NCBI GenBank assembly: GCA_015499985.1
Contig: JAAAUF010000048.1
Coordinates: 1 to 64,000 of the forward strand
From: Haplosporangium gracile
Taxonomy: Eukaryota; Mortierellomycota; Mortierellomycetes; Mortierellales; Mortierellaceae
Direction: 5' to 3'
DNA: 64,000 bases
Part shown: one piece after another, positions 43,974 through 55,493 of the stretch
Layout: every line of letters begins with the position of its first letter
Position numbering within the stretch: position 1 is the first letter of the stretch
Made by a program: the position numbers and the translations under genes
Notes under the pieces: generated by a model
The model's input: only the letters and a program-made list of their open reading frames with translations
What the model was told of the DNA's origin: nothing
Databases searched by the model: none

Positions 43974-46900
43974 TGTTGTGGGTGGATTGGAGCGAGGATA
44001 GATGTGTGTGGTTGATGGAAGTAGTGAAGTATGACAGGGAGATGCGCGGATGTAGGTGGGGGAGAATGTGAATAGATGATGTCGCTTTCAAGGAACGGAG
44101 GAGGGAAGGGGGATGTGAGTGAAGATGATGAAGAAAAAGAGGCGCAAGACAGGGCAGGGATAGAGACAAGAGGCAGGGACAGGGCCAAAGTCCGTTAGTA
44201 GGAAAATCTCAGTCTTTTTTTTTTCCCCCTTCTGACCACAACAGGTAATAAAATGAAAAACAATGAGAGCACTGACGAAGAAGAGATCCATATGGAGCAG
44301 GCACACAAATAACAATGGGCATATTTTTTCCATGCATCTATCGTGAATACAACAATGGTTGACTTTTCGAAAGAGGAACGAGACTATCCAAAGAAGGCAT
44401 CAACGAACCGAGGTGCGGGGATTCATAGCTAATCGCGATCACTGATCAAGTGTTCAAATTCTCGCGTTTATCAACTCATCATCAACTCCAAACGCGTGCC
44501 TATCCTAACTTTCTTATTTCTCGCCTGTCAAGATGGCTACCCAGACGTCGTTTACTCCGCGTCTGCGGACACTTCCTGATTAACTCCAACAACAAACATG
44601 TTGATACTCCCAGGTTTCCTTGGTTATGTCCTCACCAATGCCCAGCCGGGGCAAAAGGGGTTGCTCAGATATCAGGCACAAGAATATTTGCTAGCTAGAA
44701 AGCTTCGAGAGGTTGCGGCAATAGGCATGGGAAGAGGGAAGAAGGACAGAGCAAAAGAAACAAACAAAACGATATGAAAGTGTTTGCGATGTGTGCCCGC
44801 AGATCATACCTTGTTCAAAAAGAGCGTGTAACAAAAAAAATGTTGCGGTCGCAACATATATGTATTTCTGGCAATCGCTCTCAAAACCAAAGCAGAGAAA
44901 GGCGATCATGGGAACTTCAATCTTAAGCTGCTTAATACTGAGGGTCTGGTAGTCAAGGGCGTGACTGGTCTGAGCTTGACGCACCAGAAGCTGCTGGTCA
45001 ATGCGGAGCTGCTGGTTGCACTCTGAGCTCATAAGGGCGACAGATCGGATGTGAAGGAGTAGGAGTAGTCCTGCGACTTGATGCGCTTGAGGAGACCCGA
45101 GTAAGAAAACACAGTGAACCAAGAATAGAAATAAATCTTGTTTGTGTTTATTATCAACCTCTTACAAAAAATACTTTCTCTCCTCCTGCCCTAATTCCAA
45201 TGTTGAGCAATCTGCTTACCCGTTGGAAGTAAGAAGCTACCTGCTTGTCACATAGAGGCCCAGCCAGTACTGTAAGCTTTTTTCTTTCGAACTTGACCTC
45301 CTCGCTCTAACGCCAAAAACCTTGACGAGAATATCTCTATGACATTACGCATCCACTCCGAGTACTACAGTTGGGGCTTATACGTTGCATAATGGGTGGT
45401 GTGGCTTCTGCTCATTCATCGAGCAGAGATACAAACGTCCTTGTTGGGAAGAATTATTATTTTTGAACAAATGTTCATGCTTTACTATTATTTTTTTTTT
45501 TGTAGTAGAAAAATCAGGCCTCAATGTAATCCTATGTCTCTCGTGTATTTACGTTACAGGACCAATTACCTCAAAACGCTCCACGCAGGGTCAAAGTCGC
45601 ACTGTTGTCCGATTTACAGTGACTATATGCCTCTCGTATCAGCGACCAAAATAACCTGCAATCCTCAAGATAACGCCTATCTCTCAAGCAAACACACGCG
45701 TGCTCCGAAAAAGCAAAAAGTGAATACAAAAAGGTTGGAAAATCAGGGCGAGAAAAAGAGGAGGGAGAGAAGAAGAGACAGATCTAGGCCGGTTTTCAGC
45801 TTGCGCAATGAGCGCATCGATAACGTGAGAAAAAAAGAGTCGCCAATCGCGTAAAATGAGACGGGCTGAAGGTAGGAGAGGCGAGAATGAAAAGCTTGTT
45901 TACCCGTTCATTTTTTCGGACGTGACGAAATAAATGTTTTTGTTGTCGAACAGGAACAAAACAAAGCGGCAAAGAAGAATGGCGCTATTCTTGTTCAGCA
46001 GTATGATATTGAGTTTAGGGATATGATCTGGCACTCTGTTCTTGATATTGTCGTTGGAGGGAATTGTATGTGTTGTCCTGGGTGCGAAGTTGCGATACGT
46101 ATCAAAGACCTCATCCCTCAAAGAAATCATGAGCATATCATTGCGGGAAACCAATTACAACAACACTCTTTGTTAATAGCTCACGGTGGGTTCTTCGTCC
46201 TCAATCAACTCACCTTGTTGAACAGTGGAATGGAGCAAGGAAGTAAGAAAGGAAAGTTACTTGAGGACAAATGAAACGCAAGAAAAAGATGAAGAGGTGA
46301 AAATATTTTTCGCCCTTGTTTGTTCGAGATCCCTGGCCTTTTTAAATGGCCCCAGTCTTTTCTCGCCCTGTGTGGTTTATGTCTTTTCCTTTTGCTTGTT
46401 CTCACTTGTGAAGAATGCCCTCGTTGACCATATACAAAGAAAAAAAGTAGCCACTGGGATACCATTGACTTAGGCAACAAGAGGGAATGAGAAAGAGGGA
46501 GAAGTGGCAATATCGCACAATCGCTCAAGGGGACTTTCAAGTTTTTCGTCTTCTTTGTTCCACAATCTTCCATGATCCAGTGCTTGCATGAACAAAAAGA
46601 AGAATCGGCTTCAGATCTCACGGAGTCGCTTTGATATTGTTGCGTTTGTGTACGTGTAGGTACACGTTGTCTCTGTGCACTGGAATGACAACAAAGACAA
46701 ATGGGCAGCAGAACTTGTTTACCGTGCGTATGTGATGACGGGTTTCTTGTAAGAACGAGAAGAGAAAGGAAGAGCGAGAATGGAGGAGGCAAGCTGGAAA
46801 GGAGGAGGAGGAGTGCACTGATTTTTTCCCCCCATTCCCCTCGATGGTAAGCGAGCGAGAAAGATAAAAGAGAAGGACCAATTGGGCACTTAGGGTTTTT

Positions 46901-48638
46901 CCTTTTCCTCTTCCTCGCTGTCTCTCGCTCTCTCTCTCTCCTCTTTTGCGACTGTGCTCCTTCCTCCAGGCCATTGACCATCATCCTCCTCTCCCCTTTT
47001 AGAAAGCAATTGACTCATCATCGACAATCCTAACAAAGCGCGAAAAAAAGAGTGCACTCGCAGTTGTAAAAAAACGAGTTTGCTGTCTGGCCAGAACAAG
47101 GAAGAAGGCCACAGAAAATGACAAAGTTGTATTGCTTCCCCAATGGAGTGCTCTGATTGGGCAAGTAGGCCATGTTTATTATTTCATCGTCCTCGATCCC
47201 CGTTCCCTTCCCTTCTCCTTTCCCTCTGTCGGCCTCCCACTCCCACTGCCCATCCCACTCTGACAACTTTTTCCGCTCCCCCCGACCGCATTCTCCCCAG
47301 ACCTATCCTCTCTTGTCTTGGGTCTTCTTTCTCGTTTTTTTAATGCCATCTTTTCTTACCTTATTTCCCTTCCATCTTTCCTTCCCTCCTTCTTTCCTCA
47401 TAAAACAACTTTCAACGCTCCTATTCATATTCATCATACTCATATCAAAACCGTGGCTCGTCTCTTTTTCTTTATTTCTTCACTCCCCTCGGTCCTTCTT
47501 GCAATTGTCAATGTCATCTTTGTAGTCGCCACTCAACCCGAGTATCCTTCGCTTCCACGGCCACTCTGTCCTTTCCCACACCAATCAAATCCTTCTTTTC
47601 TTTCTTCTTTGTTGTTCAAAACAGCTCCATCCACTTTTCCCGCTCAATCTCATCCTCTTCACGAAAAAAAAAAAGCTGTACGACCCGAGGGCAAATCACA
47701 GACTAAGCGATCAGACGAAACCGACAGAGCAAATAAAGCAAGGGATAGAAAACCAGGGACACTAACGACTGGTAAGTGCCATGTTGTCATCCTTACACAC
47801 CTTCCTTCCTCACTCTTCATCTATCCTCTTGTCCTTCTTCTCTGCTTTGATTCTGCTGGAACCCTCCCGCACAAACGCAAAATAACACGCCCGTTGACGA
47901 TCGCTCTTCTCTTCTCTTCTCTCCCTTTCTCTTCTATACCTTACATGGTTACTGCCCTTTTGTTTTCTCGTCCTACTTCCATCCTCCCCTTTGGGTCATT
48001 CAAAGGAAGATTACATCAACCTTCCTAGGCCAACTCCCCCCTCCCTCCCGCTCTCTCTCTTCATTCCTTTTCTTCCACGCGCCCTCGTGTGTGTGTGCGT
48101 ATGAGAGAGAATAGAATTATCGGTTAGACTGACTGTATGTAATGATAGAGACCCGGGACCCTAATATATATGTGTGGGTGAGAGTGAGTGAGAGAATGAG
48201 TGAGTGTGGGTACGAGTACAACTGCGAGTTCAAGTGCTGTGCATACTGCCTGACAGAGTGCGAGCGAGTGTGTATGAGTGAGTGCATGAGCGAGTGAGTG
48301 CGAGTACCATGTATGAGAGTGAGAGGGAGAGGAGGTGAGAGAGTCCTACCTTCAGCCGTCGATCCTTCAGCAAATCGTGTCCCTCATGTGTTCACATATG
48401 CTGACCATGCCCCCTCCTGCTTGCGACACTACCGGAACAATAGGAACCAGCTCTCTCCCAGTACACTCAGCCATCATCCTTAACAAACAACAAACAACAA
48501 ATAACAAAGCAGCAACAGGTCCACAACCAAACAAGCCTAGCAAACAATAATAACAACAGCAGCAGCAGCAGCAGCAACAACAATACAATCCGTATCAAAT
48601 TGTAACCTTGGTCTGCACTGTACAGGGCCAACACAATC
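43974..48638. other. Intergenic region with possible gene remnants
   Basis: No complete gene is seen. On the minus strand, 44691-45122 contains NQQLRIDQQLLVRQAQTSHA and a hydrophobic end. The segment 45900-46154 from an ATG contains SLRDEVFDTYRNFAPRTTH. Both are unrecognised and may be remnants. An 8-bp inverted repeat, ATGTTGCG with a 2-base gap, is at 44840-44857. The right part, 47180-48080, is a long pyrimidine-rich block on the plus strand, followed by GAGT-type repeats. It should contain the promoter and long leader of the LRR gene at 48639. Confidence 0.4.
48176..48330. repeat. Degenerate GAGT-rich repeat
   Basis: About 150 bases are dominated by GAGT, GTGA and CGAGT words with irregular spacing, in the probable leader of the downstream gene. 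Confidence 0.75.
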
Positions 48639-51600
48639 ATGGGCGATAGGATGATGCAGCCAGTCCAGAGCCCTACTACTCCTTCTTCCTCTGCTACTTT
48701 CTCAAGCGAGTTTATCCGTACGCTGCCCAGCTCAGTTGGACTCCTTGCAACCGCAGGAGGAGTCGCTGCCGTCTCTGCTCCTTCTCGTCCTCACTCTCAT
48801 CCACCTGCCCTTTCATCGCCTGAAAGTTTCGTGATAAGAAACCTCAAGAAGCGCATGAATCGTCTCGATCTCAATGTTCAAACCCCTTCCTCGCCCTCTT
48901 GTAATCCTCTTACAGCTGCTTCTGCTGATACTGGGTCTAGAACTGGTCCGTACGGTGGAGGTACGACAGCAGCGACTGCTACCCCTGCCGCTGCAGCAGC
49001 CGTAGCCGCAGCTTTAACAGCGGCCATCACGCCGCCCACATCGAGGCCTTCGGCTCACAGCAACTACCGCGACACCAAATACGACAACAGCAGCAGTAGC
49101 AAGAAGAGCTCGAGGCGACACAAGAAGGATCGCAACTGGAAGTACGGACAACCAGCAACACTTGCTCCTCTTTCTCACCCTTCTACTTCATCCTTGCACC
49201 ACTCCTTTCACCGCTCTCACCACCATGGACAAGATGGAACTGGAGGAGGAGGAGAAGAAGGAGGCGGAAGAACCCGGCATCGTGAAAGTGGCATCGTAAG
49301 TGGGCATGGCAATAGCTTGGTTGCAGGAGGTGTAGAAGGAGGAGGTAATCCAGAAGGTTCCATTGGTGGTCGGAGAGCAACAGAAAAGGGGATAGGTGGC
49401 GTTTATGGTGGCGGAGAAATAGTAGGTGGCGAAGGAGGGACAATGGCAGAAGCGACAACAGCTATTGGCAGCGATGGTGGAGGAGAACTAGGAAACAATG
49501 GGAATGGTGGGAATGTAATCAGTGCGGGTGGTGGTGGAGGGGGAGGAAGAGAAGGACGAAGGAGGAAAAAGAACGAAAAGGAGAGCGGAGGCACTCGACG
49601 GAAGAGGACAACCAGCGTTAACAGTCAACACATCACCATCACCCACAACCTTGGTGGCAATAAGAACATTGGCCAGGCTGGCTGGATACCATCGGGCGTA
49701 GGGGGTAAAGGCAGTGATGGGAGCCTGGGTGACGAGGAATACCAATGGGGACCGGCGAGGACTGAGACTGGAACTGGAATGGGTGCTACTGGTGGAGAGG
49801 TCGGCTACTCTTGTTCTTCTTCGATGGCAGGAATACAGGGACCGGGATCCAGTCCTGGGCTGCAGTACCAACATCACCAGGATTATCAGCCACTGTCACA
49901 GCATCATCACGCTTACCAGCAACAACAGCACCAGCAGAACTACTACGAACAGCTCCACCAGTACCTTCACCAGCAGCACCAGCAATATCGGAAGAACCAA
50001 CAAGTGCGCCCGTCAGCTAATATGTATCCGGAACAACATTATGCACAGCAGCACCAGGGACAGCAGCAACAGCAAGGTGGACCTGGGGCTCCAGACAAGG
50101 CAATCCGGAGCTCGTTCCCGCAGGGGATTAAGACGCACACATTGCAGCCGACCCAATTGACCCATTTGACGTTGCTACGATACGAGTTCCTGCTGAACGA
50201 GTTCGTCGAGATGATGCGCCTCCTGCCGGCACTGCAGGTCCTCGATCTCGACATCGTCTCTGTCTCAATCTGCTCCTGTGGGACGTTTTCTCATCCTTAT
50301 GCCCGTCATCATCCTCAACAACAACAGCAGCAAAGTTCCCACCATCATCGTCAGTCCCACCCTCGCCACAACCAGTCCTTTCATAATGGACCCCAGAGCC
50401 AGTCACCCTATCAGCAGCCCCAGGATCCGTGCCCAGGACATCATTTCCGCTCTAGTTCGTATACAGAGACACCCTACTCATGGCACTCGTCCCAGAACGA
50501 TAACAGTGACGACATGGATGTCGACTATGAAGAGAGCAACCCACCCTCCGCTGCGACTCTCTGTAGCCAATGCATCCGCAAGGAAGCACTATTCCGTTGC
50601 AATGAAGGCACCTCGACAGCAACTGCAGGACCACAGGATCAGTTCCCAACAGTACGATCGTTGACATTCCGAGGGATAGTCATTGTCCCTGATCTCATTG
50701 CCCTGCTCCCCAACCTCGAGACACTGGCCTTTGAAGAGATACGGTACAAGACCCCCCCGGCCACGACTAGACCACCCTCTGTTCCGGGCGATGCATTCTT
50801 CCATGGATCGGCTTACACTCGGGCTCACAGTCGGATGTGTAACAGTCAGAGTCAGGGCGAATTTGGAAGCAGCAGTTTCTACACGGACAGCAGCGACGAT
50901 AGTCTGGACGCGACGACGAGTCTGAGTTTAGAAGCAGGTCTAACGGGTCCGCCCTCGCGACAGTCGGTCATGATCTCGGAACTGGCCCTGATGCTCAAGA
51001 ACCATTGCCCACTGCTGACCCGGTTGGTGTTGAACGAGCCCCTCCTGGTCGAAGACCTGTCTCGCGAGCAACCACGGCTGCAAAATACCTCATTGTCCTC
51101 TTCCTCAATTGGTTCAAGACCACCCCCCGGTTCGAGTCCGAGGCATATCTATCCTATGAACTACCAGCAGCTACCTTCTAGTGTAAGTCGAGTCCAGGAC
51201 CAATTGGCTCTGCTACTGCAGGTGATCCCTCGTCTCAAGCAGTTTGTGGTCCACAGTTGGGTCCTTGCCAAGTGCCCACAGCTTCTGGATACACTGTTGG
51301 AATACCACCATCCGCACCTTGTGTCGTTCCAGATTCTGGATGACAGCCAGGATATGTTACGTCACCCTTCCATCCAGAATCCGAATGCCACCCCCAACTT
51401 GTCACACGAGCCGCAACCCCATGCGTTCTACTCGACGCAAGACATTTACGACCAACGGAGCCCGCATCAACAACAGCAGCTCTATGAGCAGCAAGGTCAT
51501 CAGTACCATTCGACTTTTGTTTCTTTTGGCTCAGAGTCACCAGCCTTGCAACAGCAGCAGCAGCAGCAGCAGCAGTACGGCCACCCAGAAGTCCAGCATC

Positions 51601-52529
51601 AGCAGACCATGCTCCGTCTCCAAGCAAGCAGCTTCCGAATTTTCGAGTCCTGCCCCAACCTGCAGATCTTTGAATCCAAGATTCCTCTTCCTCTCCAACA
51701 GCTAATCGGATCTGTCCCTCGATGGGCATGCGGGTCCGAGATAACGGTTCTCTGGTTGGAGATCCAAGAGCTGACGGGTAACTCTGGTCTGGATCCGGAA
51801 GAAGAAGAAGTGATGCAGATGTTTGTGAGAAGTCTATTCAAGGGATCCCGGTCCAACCTTGCGTCGTCGTCGCCTCCTAAGGAGGTAACTAGTAGTGAGA
51901 GTGGCGAGGGTGGTTCATCCAGACTCACGAGTGTCTCGCCCTCACCTCCTCCTACCACAGGTGCAAAAAAAGCAACAGACATTGTTTCCAATGAATCGAG
52001 TTCGTGTGCTGCTGTTGGCGACAAGGCTTCTGCCCCTGCCGCTGCCGGATTTGGATCGCATTTGTTGGAAGTTGGGTCACCAGGAGCGGAGTCGTCCATT
52101 TTGGGAGTGGCGGCTGCTGCTACAACTGGTGATGGAGTAACCTTTCCGTCTCCCTCGCTCCCTTCAAGTCATGGTGTTCCGTCGAGTACGGATGCATGGA
52201 CAAGCCAAGGCACTCAACCGATCTTGTCAGTTCTAGCTGTCAATGTAACACCATCCCCAGTGACAGGAGTAGGAGCAGGAATAGCATCAGGATGGAACAA
52301 ACCCTTACTCCCGCCTCCACCACCGCTTGCCTTCACATCACCGGCCACGATTTCGTCGACCACGGGCGGAGGTGCCTCGTATGCATCTGGGACTTGCCAC
52401 ATCGAGGGAATCGAGCGATTGGTGGCGCTCCAGTTCCTGGTTGAGCACCAGTTGGTCTACTTGCCCAAACTGGACCGGCTGCTAATGGGAAACCGTGTAT
52501 ACACTATCCCTACCCGGGACGCCCTGTGA
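48639..52529 (+). CDS. Large Gln/Gly/Ser-rich protein with LRR-like segments
   Basis: A single exon encodes 1296 aa from the ATG at 48639. Residues 1-500 are disordered: Ala/Thr/Ser-rich, then Gly-rich, then Gln/His-rich (polyQ around 49900-50080). From about residue 500, LRR-like strands appear between long disordered loops, for example LTHLTLLRYEFLLNEFVEMM, LPALQVLDLDIVSVSICSC, FPTVRSLTFRGIVIVPDLIA, LPNLETLAFEEIRYKT and IPRLKQFVVHSWVLAKCPQL. The last 40 residues again look ordered (ALQFLVEHQLVYLPKLDRLL). This resembles F-box/RNI-type LRR proteins expanded in early-diverging fungi, but no F-box is visible. Function is unknown; a protein-binding adaptor is likely. A second poly-Gln tract is at 51550-51575. 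Confidence 0.88.
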   Translation: MGDRMMQPVQSPTTPSSSATFSSEFIRTLPSSVGLLATAGGVAAVSAPSRPHSHPPALSSPESFVIRNLKKRMNRLDLNVQTPSSPSCNPLTAASADTGSRTGPYGGGTTAATATPAAAAAVAAALTAAITPPTSRPSAHSNYRDTKYDNSSSSKKSSRRHKKDRNWKYGQPATLAPLSHPSTSSLHHSFHRSHHHGQDGTGGGGEEGGGRTRHRESGIVSGHGNSLVAGGVEGGGNPEGSIGGRRATEKGIGGVYGGGEIVGGEGGTMAEATTAIGSDGGGELGNNGNGGNVISAGGGGGGGREGRRRKKNEKESGGTRRKRTTSVNSQHITITHNLGGNKNIGQAGWIPSGVGGKGSDGSLGDEEYQWGPARTETGTGMGATGGEVGYSCSSSMAGIQGPGSSPGLQYQHHQDYQPLSQHHHAYQQQQHQQNYYEQLHQYLHQQHQQYRKNQQVRPSANMYPEQHYAQQHQGQQQQQGGPGAPDKAIRSSFPQGIKTHTLQPTQLTHLTLLRYEFLLNEFVEMMRLLPALQVLDLDIVSVSICSCGTFSHPYARHHPQQQQQQSSHHHRQSHPRHNQSFHNGPQSQSPYQQPQDPCPGHHFRSSSYTETPYSWHSSQNDNSDDMDVDYEESNPPSAATLCSQCIRKEALFRCNEGTSTATAGPQDQFPTVRSLTFRGIVIVPDLIALLPNLETLAFEEIRYKTPPATTRPPSVPGDAFFHGSAYTRAHSRMCNSQSQGEFGSSSFYTDSSDDSLDATTSLSLEAGLTGPPSRQSVMISELALMLKNHCPLLTRLVLNEPLLVEDLSREQPRLQNTSLSSSSIGSRPPPGSSPRHIYPMNYQQLPSSVSRVQDQLALLLQVIPRLKQFVVHSWVLAKCPQLLDTLLEYHHPHLVSFQILDDSQDMLRHPSIQNPNATPNLSHEPQPHAFYSTQDIYDQRSPHQQQQLYEQQGHQYHSTFVSFGSESPALQQQQQQQQQYGHPEVQHQQTMLRLQASSFRIFESCPNLQIFESKIPLPLQQLIGSVPRWACGSEITVLWLEIQELTGNSGLDPEEEEVMQMFVRSLFKGSRSNLASSSPPKEVTSSESGEGGSSRLTSVSPSPPPTTGAKKATDIVSNESSSCAAVGDKASAPAAAGFGSHLLEVGSPGAESSILGVAAAATTGDGVTFPSPSLPSSHGVPSSTDAWTSQGTQPILSVLAVNVTPSPVTGVGAGIASGWNKPLLPPPPPLAFTSPATISSTTGGGASYASGTCHIEGIERLVALQFLVEHQLVYLPKLDRLLMGNRVYTIPTRDAL

Positions 52530-53849
52530 GATATGTGTTACAAAAGAGAGCTATTGTTCGTAGCTATGACTTTTACTATTTTTTTTCCACGAGTTTATGT
52601 ACATGAACAAACCAAGCAAATGAAAAACACGAACTATATACGAATAAACCAAAAAAAAATAACATATACTTTTCCTCGTAAACCTTTACCCACCCCAACA
52701 ACGGACAAAGACAAGCGATCTAGCATTCCTCTCTTCTTTCCTTCTCCACACTTATCCACTCTTCTTGTTCCTATCTCTTCGTTGCTTCCCACTTTTTCGT
52801 TGTTGTGCTCCGTGGAGCTGTTCATTATTTTCTCCGTGAGTGTAACAAGAGGGAGATAAGATAGAACACTGGCACAAAATAGGCAAAGTACTCCAACTGG
52901 GGTAACCAGTTTTTGTCTGTCTCTTCATTCTGTCATAGTGAGCTGAAAGCGGAGAACACATTTTTCTCTGTCGTTGTTGCAAAAGAAGGGAAGAAGAGAA
53001 GACAAAGAGCGAGCGGAAGAAATAATAGGGGAAAGAAGAGAGGATGAGAGACACGAGACCAGTCCACAGACAAAACGGCGGATACAGCAGTAGCAACGAA
53101 GGCCGAGAAAAGGTGAGGGGAAACGAAGTGGAAGTAGGGGATTCAATCTTTCAACTCCTTCGATATTTTTTTTTTGTCGTCCAGAATGTTATTCCGTGGA
53201 CACTGAAGTCAAGTACTAAGCATAGATCCACTAACATTCGTTGGGTCAACAAGTTAGCGACAAGAAAAAAAAAAAAAAAAAAAAAGCGAAGCAAGGACCC
53301 ACTTCTCCGCATTTTTCAAAAGTGGTGCTCTCACCCTTTTTCACCCTCTCATTCTTTTCCAAACTATCGAAGCATTTAACTGGTTTGGGCTTTGGTTGTT
53401 TGTCGGTCTGTCTGTCTATCTGTCTGTTTGCCTGTCGTCCGTTGTTGTTGGTATTCCCCACCCTGGGAAAGTAGCCACTTATGCCCGGTTGTGTGCACCC
53501 ATTGGGCGACTTTTGTATCTCCGATAAAGAACAAGCAAAAAGGACTTCATTTTTAAATTTAGAGCAAAGGAGAGGACTGGAAAGAGGAAAAAGGAAAGAG
53601 GAGAGACAGGAGAGAAGGAAAGATCAAGTGATTACGTTGAGGTGCGTATTCGTTGGTGTGATTTGTTTTTTGTGGAAAGAAGAAAGGAGAGGGCACCGCA
53701 CGATCAGCATGGATGACCAAGATGATAAAACATAACCCCAACGCAACCCTCGTTTCTCCACCCCCTTCCATGGATCCACTTTTCATATCTTTCTGATAGA
53801 TAACCGAGGTTGCTCCTCTTTTAGTGTTTGCTTTGTTGTATTTGTGTTT

Positions 53850-53863
53850 GGGGGGGGGGGGGG
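53850..53863. repeat. G14 homopolymer
   Basis: Fourteen consecutive G on the plus strand in non-coding DNA. Confidence 0.95.
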
Positions 53864-55248
53864 TTGTTACACACATAAACAATCCGTGGACATTACAAAC
53901 GGGTAAAGAAAACAACAATGACGATCCCCTGTCTGTCCAGAGGGTGTGGGTGTTGCTATAAACTGATCGATCTATGTCTCCCTTCTATTCCACGCCTTCC
54001 TTCTTGCTCAAGGTTTTTTTTCCGCTTGTGAGACAAACAACAAAAAGATCCAACCTAACCTAAACGCAACAACAGCAGGAAAGGGAGATCGGTCCAAGAA
54101 TGGGGTGGGTAGGTTATAAAAGAAGCGTTGCCGATCTTCTTTGTTTGTATGGCACCACAAGGTTGTGGAATATTGCTCTATATGGTGTAGAAGTGCCTCT
54201 CTCTACCTTTGGTACCACCATCCACCACTTACTCACTCCTTATGTCCTGCAAGTGAGTTTGTTCGAACAAAAAAAGCTTAGTTGTCACTCCGGTTTTTTC
54301 TTATGAGGGGTTGGCTATTAGCGGCAGTCGAGTAAGAGACATTCGATCCAAGCGTGGCGTACGATAGTAGTGGTACCAAAAAACCAGAATACTTTGTCTC
54401 ATCGACCTCTTTTAGCGTCCTCCTCTGCTCGCTTTTTTACCTTTGGTGTAATAAAAAAAAAAAAATGGAAGCGGGCATCGAAATTACTGTGGATCGAACA
54501 TAAGAAAGAGGCTGAAAGGCAAGGGGCGATTTTCAGGTTTCTGTCTTTGTACATCCTAAAATGGTCCTTCACCCCGAAGCAGGGGTGTCTTGATGTTGCT
54601 GTCGTTGCTGTTGTTGTAGTGAACGGCGGAGAGAGTATACAAGTAGTAGCACAATTGTAACTGCGACATGCTCACCTCTTTTTGCAAGCTTTGATCGAAT
54701 AAAAAGATTGGCATTTGCAAGAAAGTCTAATGCTGCTGCTGGGAAAGAATAAAAAATTTTCATGTGAGTATAGACCCCAGGTTGAAGAATTACAAGTGAA
54801 TGGGCGCCGGCCACCATCACTGCTACCACAGGGGCCAAAAAGTAAACAACTCGAGTAATAAATATGAGAGAGAGACCTTGCCAATGGCGAGGTTGCAGCG
54901 GATATTTTGAGAGGCAGCCAGACAGCCAGATAGTTATACAATAAACAGGGGGAGTCCAGATAACAATTGGCTTTGAGGGACCGGGGAGTTCAGGGCTGGA
55001 GTTGAATCAACGCGTCATTTGATTGGCTGGCATGGAGAATGAGGGGACATATATGATGAGCTCTTAACGGTAGTTATGTCAATGTAAAGAAAGAAGACAA
55101 GAACAGAACGGCAATTCATTATTATGTATATTTGATACTATTGAGTATGAGAAAGGACTAGCGGATGTCCACCCCTGGATGTACTTTTTCTTGTGGTCTG
55201 TCTTGGTATTTGCGGGGATGAACATCTCCTGGGTTCATTCTTTAAGAG

Positions 55249-55255
55249 TATATAG
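55249..55255 (+). promoter_or_regulatory. Candidate TATA box of the nucleoside transporter
   Basis: TATATAG lies 245 bases before the ATG and ahead of the pyrimidine-rich leader. Weak without transcript data. Confidence 0.35.
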
Positions 55256-55493
55256 TTGCGAACAAAATGAATATATATTCGTCTGTTTCTCTTGTTGTTT
55301 GTCCATTGTCCGCATTCCCCCTCCCACACTCTATCAACCAATTCCATCCTTTCTCCCATCCTCCTTTTCATCCGCACATCATTCTCCTTTACCCTTCCTT
55401 CCTTCTTCCCTTCCTTTACACCTTCCTCTCCCACACACTATTTCATCATCATAACGACCTCCTCCGCCTCTTAACAATCCACCAAAAAAAAAA

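Larger units (their letters stand above)
52530..55493. other. Intergenic
   Basis: No gene is seen. It holds a G14 run at 53850-53863, A-runs near 53264-53285, and from 55310 a pyrimidine-rich leader for the nucleoside transporter. The left end should be the 3' UTR of the LRR gene. Confidence 0.5.

Noticed and set aside
46205..46984. 259-codon minus-strand ORF
   Set aside because: The sequence is mostly Ser/Leu/Pro and Arg/Lys from skewed DNA, with no motif or domain. Length alone is not evidence here.
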